8,880 nt of DNA from JBDZVM01 sp040255675 (GCA_040255675.1 JBDZVM010000069.1:1-8880); one strand, 5' to 3'. Positions 1 to 5,581 are shown, counted from the first letter of the stretch. Made by a program: numbers and translations. Notes: a model not told the origin generated them from the sequence alone.

Positions 1-1
1 C

Positions 2-748
2 TACACCGACCCCGGCACCGGCTGGCAATACCTACAAGCCCGCTACAACGACCCGAACACCGACCAATTCCTCACCATCGACCCCCTGCTCGATGCCACC
101 CGCCACACCTACAGCTACGCCGACGGCGACCCGGTCAACGTGACCGACCCCACCGGGGAGTGCGGTTGGGTAAGTAACGATCCGTGCTGGGGCGGCGGTG
201 TATGGCGGAACATCATCAACAGCGGCCCTGGCAGTGCCACCTTGGACGCCGCTAGCTGGGTGAATGACAACCTGAACCCGATGAGCGGACCGGTCGACGC
301 CTACAGGAATGAGATCAAAGACTGGCGAAACGGTTGCGTCGGCTTCTGGGGTGCCTTCGAAGAAGGCACAGTTGGTGCCGTCGACGCAGACGTACAAGTT
401 GCTTTGCAATACGCCGGCGGAAAAGCAACCGCCTGGGTAGGCAAGAAGATCGGCGGATGGTTTGCGGAAAAGTTCGCATCATGGCTGACGCGAAAAGCTG
501 CTGAAAGCGCCGCAGAAGACGGGATCGCGACAACGCCGGCCGGACGGCCCTACAGCGCGCACTACCTCAACGACACTGGGCCGGTAAGGAATATCCCGGG
601 CTCCGTGATCGACGAGACGATCGATCACGGGACAGTGGCGGAAGACCTCTCAGACCGAACTGTCTACTACGACGCGAAGAACGACACTACGGTCGTCGTC
701 AGCAAGACGACAGGCAAGATCATGAGTGCACGCCGAGGCACGCCGTGA
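2..748 (+). CDS. RHS/YD-repeat polymorphic toxin, C-terminal part (5' end outside the window)
   Basis: The frame is open from the window edge, so this is the last 248 residues of a larger protein; the Met at base 140 is internal. The first ~47 residues are a classical RHS-associated core end: YLQARYNDPNTDQFLTIDP, then YSYADGDPVNVTDPTG. In this family the core forms a shell around a variable C-terminal toxin tip and ends near DPxG; the usual Leu after DPxG is Glu here. A Gly/Ala/Trp-rich linker follows (about residues 48-175). The last ~73 residues, after AAEDGI, are the presumed tip, with IPGSVIDETIDHG, TVYYDAKNDTTVVV and a final GKIMSARRG. That short helix-plus-strands pattern resembles small nuclease tips of the DUF4258/BECR kind, but I cannot fix the family or its activity. 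The stop overlaps the next start (GTGA), as expected for a toxin and its immunity gene. The RHS assignment is firm; the tip function is inferred. Confidence 0.93.
   Translation, partial: YTDPGTGWQYLQARYNDPNTDQFLTIDPLLDATRHTYSYADGDPVNVTDPTGECGWVSNDPCWGGGVWRNIINSGPGSATLDAASWVNDNLNPMSGPVDAYRNEIKDWRNGCVGFWGAFEEGTVGAVDADVQVALQYAGGKATAWVGKKIGGWFAEKFASWLTRKAAESAAEDGIATTPAGRPYSAHYLNDTGPVRNIPGSVIDETIDHGTVAEDLSDRTVYYDAKNDTTVVVSKTTGKIMSARRGTP
509..522 (+). repeat. 14-base junction repeat, copy 1 (RHS toxin)
   Basis: GCCGCAGAAGACGG occurs here and again at 1401-1414. Both copies are in the same reading frame, encode AAEDG followed by Ile, and lie just before the presumed toxin tip of their genes. The sequence on either side is not alike. 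It may mark a recombination point for tip exchange, or be a short remnant of a shared linker. Confidence 0.6.
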
Positions 749-1101
749 ACGAGCACATACCGGCCGTGGAGATGCGAGGGGACTCGTTGGTCGTCAAGCT
801 CGCGTTCTCAACACCGCATTCCGAAGTGTCCCTGAACTGCGTCATCGACGTCACGTCGCTCGGCGAGATCGCCGGCGTTGAAATCCTTGACCTACGAGTG
901 CAACTCAGCGGGCTCGAACCGGAGCATCCGTCCGGTAGCGGCGATGTCCGCTGGTCGTACGACGAGGAGGTTGACGCCTTCTATTTGCACCTCCTGCGCG
1001 AGTCCGCACCCGTACAGCAATCCGCAACCTGCCGTGTCCAGCTCGATGTCGACCGGCGCATGGTCGGGTTGGCGATCGAGTTCGGCAGCGCAGGGCAATG
1101 A
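745..1101 (+). CDS. DUF2283-like protein, presumed immunity protein for the RHS tip
   Basis: This 118-residue protein starts at GTG, inside the RHS stop (GTGA). A GAGG six bases upstream is an acceptable ribosome binding site. The second half carries a DUF2283-like signature: WSYDEEVDAFYLHLL (about residues 71-85), a variable stretch, then VQLDVDRRMVGLAIEF near the C-terminus. The first half has a degenerate copy of the same end pattern, CVIDVTSLGEIAGVEILD, so the protein looks like two related beta-rich units in tandem. There is no signal peptide or membrane segment, so it should be cytosolic. DUF2283 is a small domain of unknown activity. The immunity role is inferred from position directly behind a toxin tip, small size and translational coupling. 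It could also be a DUF2283 protein unrelated to immunity, but the 4-base overlaps on both sides argue that it belongs to the toxin unit. Confidence 0.82.
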   Translation: MNEHIPAVEMRGDSLVVKLAFSTPHSEVSLNCVIDVTSLGEIAGVEILDLRVQLSGLEPEHPSGSGDVRWSYDEEVDAFYLHLLRESAPVQQSATCRVQLDVDRRMVGLAIEFGSAGQ

Positions 1102-1763
1102 GTACGGCGGGTGTCGGCGGCCTACGACGGCCGTTCTCGCTCGCCTCGTTACTCAGCGCCCTTGTGATGCTGGTGGGCGCCGTCCTCCTCGGGACGGCTC
1201 CGTCTTCCGTATTGGCATCTGCGCTGCCGCCGATGGTCAGCGGTGCCTCTGGCCCTGTCGCATACGGTTACGACGGCGTTCCACAAGTGTCGTCGCGAAC
1301 GTACATGTCGCCCATCACAAGGGCGTCCAGCGCAGCCGCCGACTCAAGATCGGCTGCGTTGATTGGCGTGGGGCTCACGCCTGGGGTGGCCACTGGCTTT
1401 GCCGCAGAAGACGGCATAGGCGGTGGTGCTCGGTTTGTCGTCAATGGGGCTGGCGACGCTTTGGACACAACTCGGATAACGATTCCGGAAGGGAAGTTTG
1501 GTTACCTGCTCGATAATCCGAGTAAGGCTGGGGTTTTCCGAGATTCGATGGGCTTTGACAAGCAGTCGCTTGATTCTGCGTTGCGCCATCAACTTGTTGA
1601 TGACTTTGGGAACGCGACGCCGTCGTCTCCCATGGTCGGTGGTGGTTCCAAGTTTTCGGTTACGGGGCCAATCACGGGGCCGAGCGGACAGACCTGGAAC
1701 ATCACGTCGGTCTGGGGTGTGGATCCGGATGGCACTATCCGGTTGATTACGGCGACGCCATGA
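1098..1763 (+). CDS. Secreted stand-alone toxin with an RHS-type C-terminal toxin domain
   Basis: This 221-residue protein starts at an ATG overlapping the previous stop (ATGA). The N-terminus is a good Sec signal peptide: Arg10-Arg11, a hydrophobic stretch at about 15-33, and Ala40-Ser41-Ala42 as a likely signal peptidase site. A low-complexity linker follows (about 43-106), then a compact domain to the end with FVVNGAG, GKFGYLLDNPSKAGVF, SLDSALRHQL, GGGSKFSVTGPITGPSG and WGVDPDGTIRLITATP. From memory this tip occurs at the C-terminus of many actinobacterial RHS/WapA-like proteins (a DUF6883-like group); its biochemical activity is unknown to me. Here it sits on a short secreted protein without any RHS core. 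The next gene overlaps its stop and is the likely immunity gene. Codon use is richer in TTG, TTT and GTT than the genes on the right, which fits horizontal acquisition. An alternative is a relic of a larger RHS gene whose core was deleted, leaving signal peptide and tip joined. Confidence 0.85.
   Translation: MSTAGVGGLRRPFSLASLLSALVMLVGAVLLGTAPSSVLASALPPMVSGASGPVAYGYDGVPQVSSRTYMSPITRASSAAADSRSAALIGVGLTPGVATGFAAEDGIGGGARFVVNGAGDALDTTRITIPEGKFGYLLDNPSKAGVFRDSMGFDKQSLDSALRHQLVDDFGNATPSSPMVGGGSKFSVTGPITGPSGQTWNITSVWGVDPDGTIRLITATP
1401..1414 (+). repeat. 14-base junction repeat, copy 2 (secreted toxin)
   Basis: This is identical to bases 509-522 and is read in the same frame (Ala102-Gly106 of the secreted toxin). 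It separates the signal peptide plus linker from the toxin domain, the same position as in the RHS gene. Confidence 0.6.
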
Positions 1764-2239
1764 CAGCGAGCGGGATGGTGGAGCTGACGACGGTTGTCGT
1801 GGCCCGGCAGGCTTTTCGTGTCCGCGTCGATGCGGCCGGGAGTCCGCAGTCGATGGTCGTCACTGTGGCGACGGATGATGGGCGTGAGTGGTTGTTCGAC
1901 GAGCCAGGGTGGCGAGCTCTTTGTTATGGGGTGGCGGGCGGGAAGTTTTATTGGTGGTCTGCCCGCCACCTCGTGGCGATGCCAGTCGTGCAGGAGGACG
2001 GGCTCGCTGAGGTCAGGACCGCTGAAGACATTTTGTTCGCGTACGCGACTGGTCGGGATCAATGGTTGTTGGCGTGCGAAAGCTCGGTGCTTTTGTTCGA
2101 TCGGGGGCACGAGATTGCCAGAGCTGATTTGCCCGAGGTGATCGCGAGTGTCGGGTGGGAGGCATCTCGTCTGTTGGTCCGCGATGTGACTGGTGAGACC
2201 ACGACGATCACTGTCACCGACCATGGGCTTGTCGCTTGA
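1760..2239 (+). CDS. Hypothetical protein, presumed immunity protein for the secreted toxin
   Basis: This 159-residue protein starts at an ATG sharing the ATGA overlap with the toxin stop. No clear Shine-Dalgarno sequence is present, so it is probably translated by coupling. I recognise no named domain. The sequence looks beta-rich, with short strand-turn units containing Trp: GREWLFDEPGWRALCYG, GKFYWWSARHLVAMPV, DQWLLACESSVLLFDRG, GWEASRLLVRDVTGE. The spacing suggests beta-propeller-like blades or a twisted beta sheet. It has no signal peptide and no membrane helix, so it should be cytosolic. An immunity role is inferred only from its place directly behind a toxin domain, its size and the overlap. 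Low-GC-leaning codons (TTG, TTT) match the toxin gene, which supports the two having moved together. Confidence 0.78.
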   Translation: MTASGMVELTTVVVARQAFRVRVDAAGSPQSMVVTVATDDGREWLFDEPGWRALCYGVAGGKFYWWSARHLVAMPVVQEDGLAEVRTAEDILFAYATGRDQWLLACESSVLLFDRGHEIARADLPEVIASVGWEASRLLVRDVTGETTTITVTDHGLVA

Positions 2240-2248
2240 TTCGTGGCT

Positions 2249-2374
2249 TCAGCTGGCGGTGCTGGTGATGGCGCCGAGTTTGGCTTTGGTGGTGACGGCG
2301 TCGATGACGCCGAGGACGAGGGCTCGTTCGGCCTCGTCGAGGTGGGCGAGTTCGGCGAGTTTAGGGCCGAGGGC
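2249..2374 (-). pseudogene. C-terminal relic of a probable XRE-type regulator
   Basis: The minus strand reads ALGPKLAELAHLDEAERALV, then LGVIDAVTTKAKL, and stops at 2249. The helical pattern AELxxLDExERALVLGVIDA resembles the C-terminal end of actinobacterial XRE-type helix-turn-helix regulators. Upstream on the minus strand the frame stays open to about 2548 but turns into Arg/Pro-rich sequence with no recognisable helix-turn-helix, so the DNA-binding part is missing. It ends nine bases from the stop of the gene at 1760-2239, facing it. The assignment rests on memory of the pattern and is tentative. Confidence 0.35.
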
Positions 2375-2491
2375 GTCTGCGGGGCGGCGCAGCGGCCGTC
2401 GGGGCGCGTGCTCGATGTGAATCGCCCCAGGTTCTCTGCCGCGCTTAGACGGGTTGCGGCTCTCGGGTGAGGGTCGCGTAGTGGGCTGTCT

Positions 2492-2572
2492 CGTAGGCTG
2501 CACTCCACCCTGGGCTACCGCACCCCGTTCGAGGTCCTTACCGCCCACCAGATCGCGGCAACCGCCGCGTGA
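2492..2572 (+). pseudogene. 3' end of an IS3-type transposase (OrfB) gene, truncated
   Basis: The frame reads RRLHSTLGYRTPFEVLTAHQ, IAATAA and stops at 2570-2572. [RL]HSxLGYRTPxEv is the conserved C-terminal end of the DDE integrase-core transposase of IS3-type elements. Only about 26 codons remain: the frame upstream hits a stop at 2468-2470, and the DDE residues and OrfA are absent. The break lies near 2490. Other integrase-core families (for example IS481) share a similar end, so the family is less certain than its transposase origin. Confidence 0.7.
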
Positions 2573-2758
2573 TCAAGAACTCGATGAATTGTCCAAAATC
2601 CTTGACACAGCTCAGAGGGCGAAAGAATGACTCCGCTGCACGCTGACGTGAATCCCGGTAACTGAGGACCGCTCGCTTTGGGAAAGCACGTTACTCGACG
2701 GTGGTCGGGCCCACCCACAGCAGTTTCGCTGGGACTTTGCAAACCGTCTTCTCAACGA
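2573..2758. other. Gene-free stretch after the transposase relic
   Basis: No reading frame here resembles a known protein. The first ~50 bases probably belong to the right end of the lost insertion sequence, but no left inverted repeat or target duplication could be matched. GGTGG/CCACC around 2700-2716 could form a short five-pair hairpin with a six-base loop. Without a T-run it is not a convincing terminator for the minus-strand cluster that ends at 2759. Confidence 0.4.
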
Positions 2759-3418
2759 TCAGCCTTGCCCAGCTCTCGTCTGTTGCGCGCGCTCCTGCGC
2801 TTCTTTGCCTGTACTCGTCGCCGCGTCGCGAGCATGCCCGGCGACATCTGCCGTCGCCTGCTTGGCTTGTTGTGCCGTCTCGTTGGCGGCGCCAGACGCC
2901 GATTCTTTGATGTGCGACGCTGCTTCTTGCGCAGCAGGCTGCAATTCGTCTTTCATTTCGCTTGCGGCGTCGCGCATTTTCTCCTTTGCCTGTGACATCG
3001 CCGGCGCCGCGGATTCCTTCACTCGCGTAGCCGCCTGCTGTTCCGGTTTGCTCGACGGAATCAGCGCCGAGATAATGGCGCCCGCGCCGAGGGCGACGAG
3101 CCCAGCGGCAAGCGGACTACCTTGCGTCGTCCGCTTCACCATGTCAGGTGTCTGCTGCACGCTCTCGCCCGCGGAGCTGCCCGCTGACGCCACGCCGTGC
3201 ATTGCCGACTGCGACGTGTCGCTTACCTTGGAACCCACTGTCTGAACGGTGCCCATGACGGCGTCGCGCATTCGTGAGAATCGATTCTGCATGGATTCTT
3301 TGCGCCGTCCGACGATTGCTGACGGACTTACCTTGTCTGCTAGTGCATCGACGTCGCGTGACAGGTTTTCGCGAGTAATGTCGCTTCGCGTTCTCAAGTC
3401 GTCGGGTGACGTGCCCAT
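2759..3418 (-). CDS. DUF3618 domain membrane protein with amphipathic Ala-rich tail
   Basis: This 219-residue protein has a DUF3618-like N-terminus (about residues 6-35: DLRTRSDITRENLSRDVDAL then ADKVSP). One membrane segment, GSPLAAGLVALGAGAIISAL, lies at about 100-119, with a positively charged flank before it. The rest (about 124-219) is low-complexity and rich in Ala, Lys, Glu and Gln, with short heptad/11-mer-like units (AKEKMRDAASEMKDEL, AQQAKQATADVAGHARDAAT). This pattern is typical of amphipathic, LEA- or apolipoprotein-like helices. The start is set by AAGGAGG at 3426-3432, seven bases before ATG; a nearer ATG in another frame is unsupported. It overlaps the upstream Holin-X gene by 25 bases and is last in a three-gene unit. 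DUF3618 proteins have no established function. The context suggests a membrane-associated structural or stress role, which is inference. Confidence 0.88.
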   Translation of the reverse strand: MGTSPDDLRTRSDITRENLSRDVDALADKVSPSAIVGRRKESMQNRFSRMRDAVMGTVQTVGSKVSDTSQSAMHGVASAGSSAGESVQQTPDMVKRTTQGSPLAAGLVALGAGAIISALIPSSKPEQQAATRVKESAAPAMSQAKEKMRDAASEMKDELQPAAQEAASHIKESASGAANETAQQAKQATADVAGHARDAATSTGKEAQERAQQTRAGQG

Positions 3419-3849
3419 TGGGCATCCTCCTTCAAGCTGTTCGTTGTCTCGGGAAGGCCGCGCATCTGACGCATCTGGTCACGACCTCGCATTGCGAGGA
3501 CGCCGGCTACTGCGGCCCAAATGGCGGCGACAATGAGTGCCGCTGCCCACAGTGGAATGGCGATGTCGAGCGCGGCCATCGCGGCGACGGTAGCGAAAAT
3601 CGCGAATATCCAGCCGCCGAGCCCGGCTCCACCCAAAAGTCCGGCTGCCTTTCCGGCCTTCTTGGCCTCCTCCTTTGCCTCCGCCTTCGCAAGGGCGACT
3701 TCTTGATGGAGGAGTGTCGAAAGGTCGTCGGCGATTTGGCCGACGAGATCGCCGACGCTGGTCGCCGCTGGGTCGGCTGGACGGTTCAGTGGTTCGCTGT
3801 TCGGCGCCATTGTGGATGCCCCGCGATCACCGCGAATGGATTCACTCAT
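3394..3849 (-). CDS. Actinobacterial Holin-X (phage holin 3_6) family membrane protein
   Basis: This 151-residue protein has a hydrophilic N-terminus and an amphipathic helix LVGQIADDLSTLLHQEVALA (about 35-54). A charged run follows (KAEAKEEAKKAGKAAG), then two membrane segments at about 72-92 and 97-120. The C-terminal RGLPETTNSLKEDAQWA also matches the family pattern. This is the Putative Actinobacterial Holin-X family; despite the name, members are common in non-phage chromosomal clusters and no lytic role is shown. ATG at 3849 overlaps the previous stop (ATGAGTGA) and has GGAG eight bases upstream; an internal Met14 is a weaker alternative. It overlaps the DUF3618 gene by 25 bases. The three-gene set with DUF3618 occurs widely in actinobacteria (from general knowledge), which makes a prophage origin unlikely. 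Confidence 0.9.
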   Translation of the reverse strand: MSESIRGDRGASTMAPNSEPLNRPADPAATSVGDLVGQIADDLSTLLHQEVALAKAEAKEEAKKAGKAAGLLGGAGLGGWIFAIFATVAAMAALDIAIPLWAAALIVAAIWAAVAGVLAMRGRDQMRQMRGLPETTNSLKEDAQWARHPTT

Positions 3850-4516
3850 CGGCGTGGCTCCGATCGTCCATCGGATACTGGGTCGTCGACTCTGTCGGAT
3901 ACCGCATGCTCGCTTCTGACGGATACCGAGCGGCCGGTTCCATTGGATATTGGCGGCTTGGCTCGGTCGGGTACGGCGGAGGGTATGGCGACGCCGTGTT
4001 TTCCGCGGACTGGCGTGCGTCGCGCATCCCGCGGCCTATCCGACCCGCTACCAGGCCGAGCCCCGCAGCGCCGATCAAGAATGCCATTGGCCGCCGCCGG
4101 GCGAAATCACGCAAATCGTCGAGTAAGTCGTTGACCTCTCGGCCTTCGACCATGTCTGCCATGTGGTGGGTACGCTGCGCGATGTCAGAGACCAAAGAGT
4201 GCGCGGTCGTGTCGTGGTCGCTCTTTTGGCTCATGTCGTCGAGTTGGCTCGCAAGCTCGCGCATGGTCGATCCGAGCTGGCCGAGTTGCGAGTTGGCCTG
4301 CGTGCGAACCTGGTCACGCACCTGGCCGATCAGATCCTTCGCCTGGGCCACCGTCTCGTCTTTGACGGCGCTAGCGCCCTGTGCGGCCCCGGACAGCGTT
4401 TCGGACGCCGCGTCGGCAGCGTGCCGCGAAACATCACTCGCGCGGTCAGTCGTGCTACTTGCGAGACCCGCGGCGTGTTCGCGCGCCAACTCCTGGGAGC
4501 TACTTGATGTAGACAC
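3842..4516 (-). CDS. Ala-rich single-pass membrane protein with octapeptide-repeat tail
   Basis: This 224-residue protein starts at GTG, with AGGAG at 4524-4528 seven bases upstream. Residues 1-140 are Ala/Ser/Asp/Gln-rich and mostly helical, with coiled-coil-like segments (AKDLIGQVRDQVRTQANSQL; MRELASQLDDM). FARRRPMAFLIGAAGLGLVA precedes and forms one membrane segment at about 144-161, with Arg-rich flanks. The tail (about 177-217) is Pro/Tyr-rich and made of four and a half copies of an eight-residue unit starting YP. I recognise no named domain; it is the first gene of the cluster with Holin-X and DUF3618, and all three overlap. This architecture (helical cytosolic part, one helix, Pro/Tyr tail) suggests an envelope-associated structural protein. 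It may be related to DUF3618 proteins in the C-terminal membrane part, but this is uncertain. Confidence 0.85.
   Translation of the reverse strand: MSTSSSSQELAREHAAGLASSTTDRASDVSRHAADAASETLSGAAQGASAVKDETVAQAKDLIGQVRDQVRTQANSQLGQLGSTMRELASQLDDMSQKSDHDTTAHSLVSDIAQRTHHMADMVEGREVNDLLDDLRDFARRRPMAFLIGAAGLGLVAGRIGRGMRDARQSAENTASPYPPPYPTEPSRQYPMEPAARYPSEASMRYPTESTTQYPMDDRSHADE
3866..3973 (-). repeat. 24-base coding repeat encoding YPxE-type octapeptides
   Basis: Read on the minus strand, successive units encode YPTEPSRQ, YPMEPAAR, YPSEASMR, YPTESTTQ and a final YPMD. The repeat is diverged at DNA level but keeps a Tyr-Pro pair every 24 bases. It lies in the C-terminal tail of the gene at 3842-4516. 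Confidence 0.8.
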
Positions 4517-4523
4517 TTGCTAA

Positions 4524-4528
4524 CTCCT
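4524..4528 (-). promoter_or_regulatory. Ribosome binding site deciding a GTG start
   Basis: AGGAG on the minus strand lies seven bases before GTG at 4516. It supports GTG as the start of the first gene of the membrane cluster. Confidence 0.7.
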
Positions 4529-4613
4529 GTCGATTCTGGTCATGAAATACAGCCCGGACCGGACGTGCATGAGATGGATGTAGGTCAAGCCGCAGGTATT
4601 TGATTTTGCAACG

Positions 4614-4635
4614 TGGCGGACGGCTGGCGGACGGC
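4614..4635. repeat. Tandem 11-base direct repeat between the membrane cluster and the HPP gene
   Basis: TGGCGGACGGC occurs twice head to tail. It sits in the ~276-base gene-free stretch 4517-4792, upstream of the minus-strand membrane cluster and downstream of the HPP gene. It could be a regulator-binding site or simple slippage. Apart from this repeat I see no convincing promoter or terminator in the stretch. Confidence 0.55.
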
Positions 4636-4792
4636 TGATCGCTATTCGTCTATATCGGCGAGAACATGGATGTTGGATATACCACCCGAGGAAGCGAGTA
4701 TTCCTCCGACGACCTCGGATTTCGCCGCTTATCTACTTGAGAATTGCACGATCCCATTCTCCGCGTTCGACAGCAAACCGACACCGACGTCG

Positions 4793-5440
4793 TCAACGAC
4801 GCATCGAACCGTCGTCCGCCGTTGGAACCGGCCGCCACAGAGGGTAATCGACGCCGGCGAGCCGATTGACGATAAACGCTTGCGCCACGAGCACGACGAC
4901 GCCGGCCATCACGATGCCCATCTGAGAAAGCCGGTTCAAGACGCCGAGCGAGACGATGAGCGTCGTCGCGCCCGCGGGAGGGTGCGGCGCGCGCAAAAGG
5001 ACCATGGTCGCCGCCGTGAGCGAAAGCGAAATCGCGGCCGCGCCGAGCCGGGGCCATGTGACGTCGTCGAGGTTGGCGGGTTTGCCCTGCAATCCCGTCG
5101 CCAGAAGCGCGACGTAGCCGGCAATGACGCCGATCAGGTGGCCGGTGATCGCGTTGCGGGGGCTCGCCACCGGCGAGCGGGCCGCGTAGAACAACAAGAA
5201 GGCGGTAGGGCCGAGTGAAGGAAAGACGAACGGCTCATGGGTCAAGAGCGCGATCGCGGAAATGAGCACCATCGAAATCGCGGCGTTGATTGCCACGAAG
5301 GCGGTGAGCACCGCGGGGTTGTCATGGTGGCGTCGTAGCTCGTCGGACAGGTTGAAGCGGTGGGCAAGGCCCGCGACCAAGTGGGCGAGATCGTTGCCGT
5401 AAGACTCGCGCGCGTGTCGGGGGCTCGTTAGTTGCCTCAC
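4793..5440 (-). CDS. HPP-family integral membrane protein
   Basis: This is a 215-residue membrane protein when started at GTG 5440. The family signature APHPPAGATTLIVSLG is present, as is PSLGPTAFLLFYA. About five hydrophobic segments are visible: AVLTAFVAINAAISMVLISA, the PSLGPT region, ITGHLIGVIAGYVALLATGL, LGAAAISLSLTAATMVLL and IVMAGVVVLVAQAFIVN. HPP proteins are small permease-like proteins; plant and cyanobacterial members are linked to nitrite transport, but the substrate here is unknown. The frame extends to an ATG at 5485 (230 residues), but that start has no Shine-Dalgarno sequence. GTG 5440 has GGAGGGAG eight bases upstream, and a possible ECF-type promoter lies between the two starts. 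The cytosolic N-terminus before the first helix is rich in His and Arg. Gene neighbours give no clue to the substrate. Confidence 0.88.
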   Translation of the reverse strand: MRQLTSPRHARESYGNDLAHLVAGLAHRFNLSDELRRHHDNPAVLTAFVAINAAISMVLISAIALLTHEPFVFPSLGPTAFLLFYAARSPVASPRNAITGHLIGVIAGYVALLATGLQGKPANLDDVTWPRLGAAAISLSLTAATMVLLRAPHPPAGATTLIVSLGVLNRLSQMGIVMAGVVVLVAQAFIVNRLAGVDYPLWRPVPTADDGSMRR

Positions 5441-5448
5441 ACCGGTGT

Positions 5449-5456
5449 CTCCCTCC
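5449..5456 (-). promoter_or_regulatory. Strong Shine-Dalgarno sequence for the HPP gene
   Basis: GGAGGGAG on the minus strand, eight bases before GTG 5440. It is much better than anything before the upstream ATG at 5485 or the ATG at 5470, so it decides the start. Confidence 0.65.
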
Positions 5457-5473
5457 ACGCAAAGGAGCATGCC

Positions 5474-5500
5474 CACGGGGAGCATTGGTTACAGGTTCCC
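5474..5500 (-). promoter_or_regulatory. Possible ECF-sigma-type promoter for the HPP gene
   Basis: On the minus strand, GGGAACC (5494-5500) and CGTG (5474-5477) are separated by 16 bases. This resembles the GGAAC/CGTx layout of ECF sigma factors. Transcription would start near 5466, giving a short leader holding the Shine-Dalgarno sequence at 5449-5456. It fits the GTG 5440 start and excludes ATG 5485. The match could be chance in GC-rich DNA. Confidence 0.3.
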
Positions 5501-5576
5501 GTCGAGACGTGTCGCGATCAATGCCGAAGGTTCGCAGCGAGGTGAGTGCGCCGCCGACCGGGTATCCGAAAAGCAC

Positions 5577-5581
5577 GGAGG
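5577..5581 (+). promoter_or_regulatory. Ribosome binding site deciding the DinB-like gene start
   Basis: GGAGG lies six bases before ATG 5588. It favours this start over an upstream one that would add a basic, non-conserved N-terminus (14 residues). Confidence 0.75.

Noticed and set aside
2243..2470. Glu/Gly-rich + strand frame after the last immunity gene
   Set aside because: It is the antisense of the regulator relic and has no ribosome binding site or known domain.
2602..2630. Outward promoter TTGACA near the transposase relic
   Set aside because: TTGACA at 2602-2607 is good, but at 17-base spacing the -10 is GAATGA, a poor match, and no + strand gene follows.
2700..2716. Hairpin terminator for the membrane cluster
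   Set aside because: Stem of only five pairs and no T-run on either strand.
3394..3849. Prophage lysis gene (holin)
   Set aside because: The family name suggests phage, but no endolysin, tail or capsid gene is nearby and Holin-X members are common chromosomal genes in actinobacteria.
3406..4134. + strand open frame of 242 codons
   Set aside because: Antisense shadow of the Holin-X and neighbouring genes; no recognisable domain or ribosome binding site.
3675..4523. Long + strand open frame of 282 codons
   Set aside because: It lies opposite the well-supported minus-strand genes, reads as low-complexity Ser/Arg/Trp sequence and contains a mirror of the octapeptide repeats; it is a GC-rich shadow.
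4613..5218. + strand open frame of 201 codons over the HPP gene
   Set aside because: Arg/Asp/Glu-rich shadow opposite the HPP gene, whose family motifs and membrane helices are clear on the minus strand.
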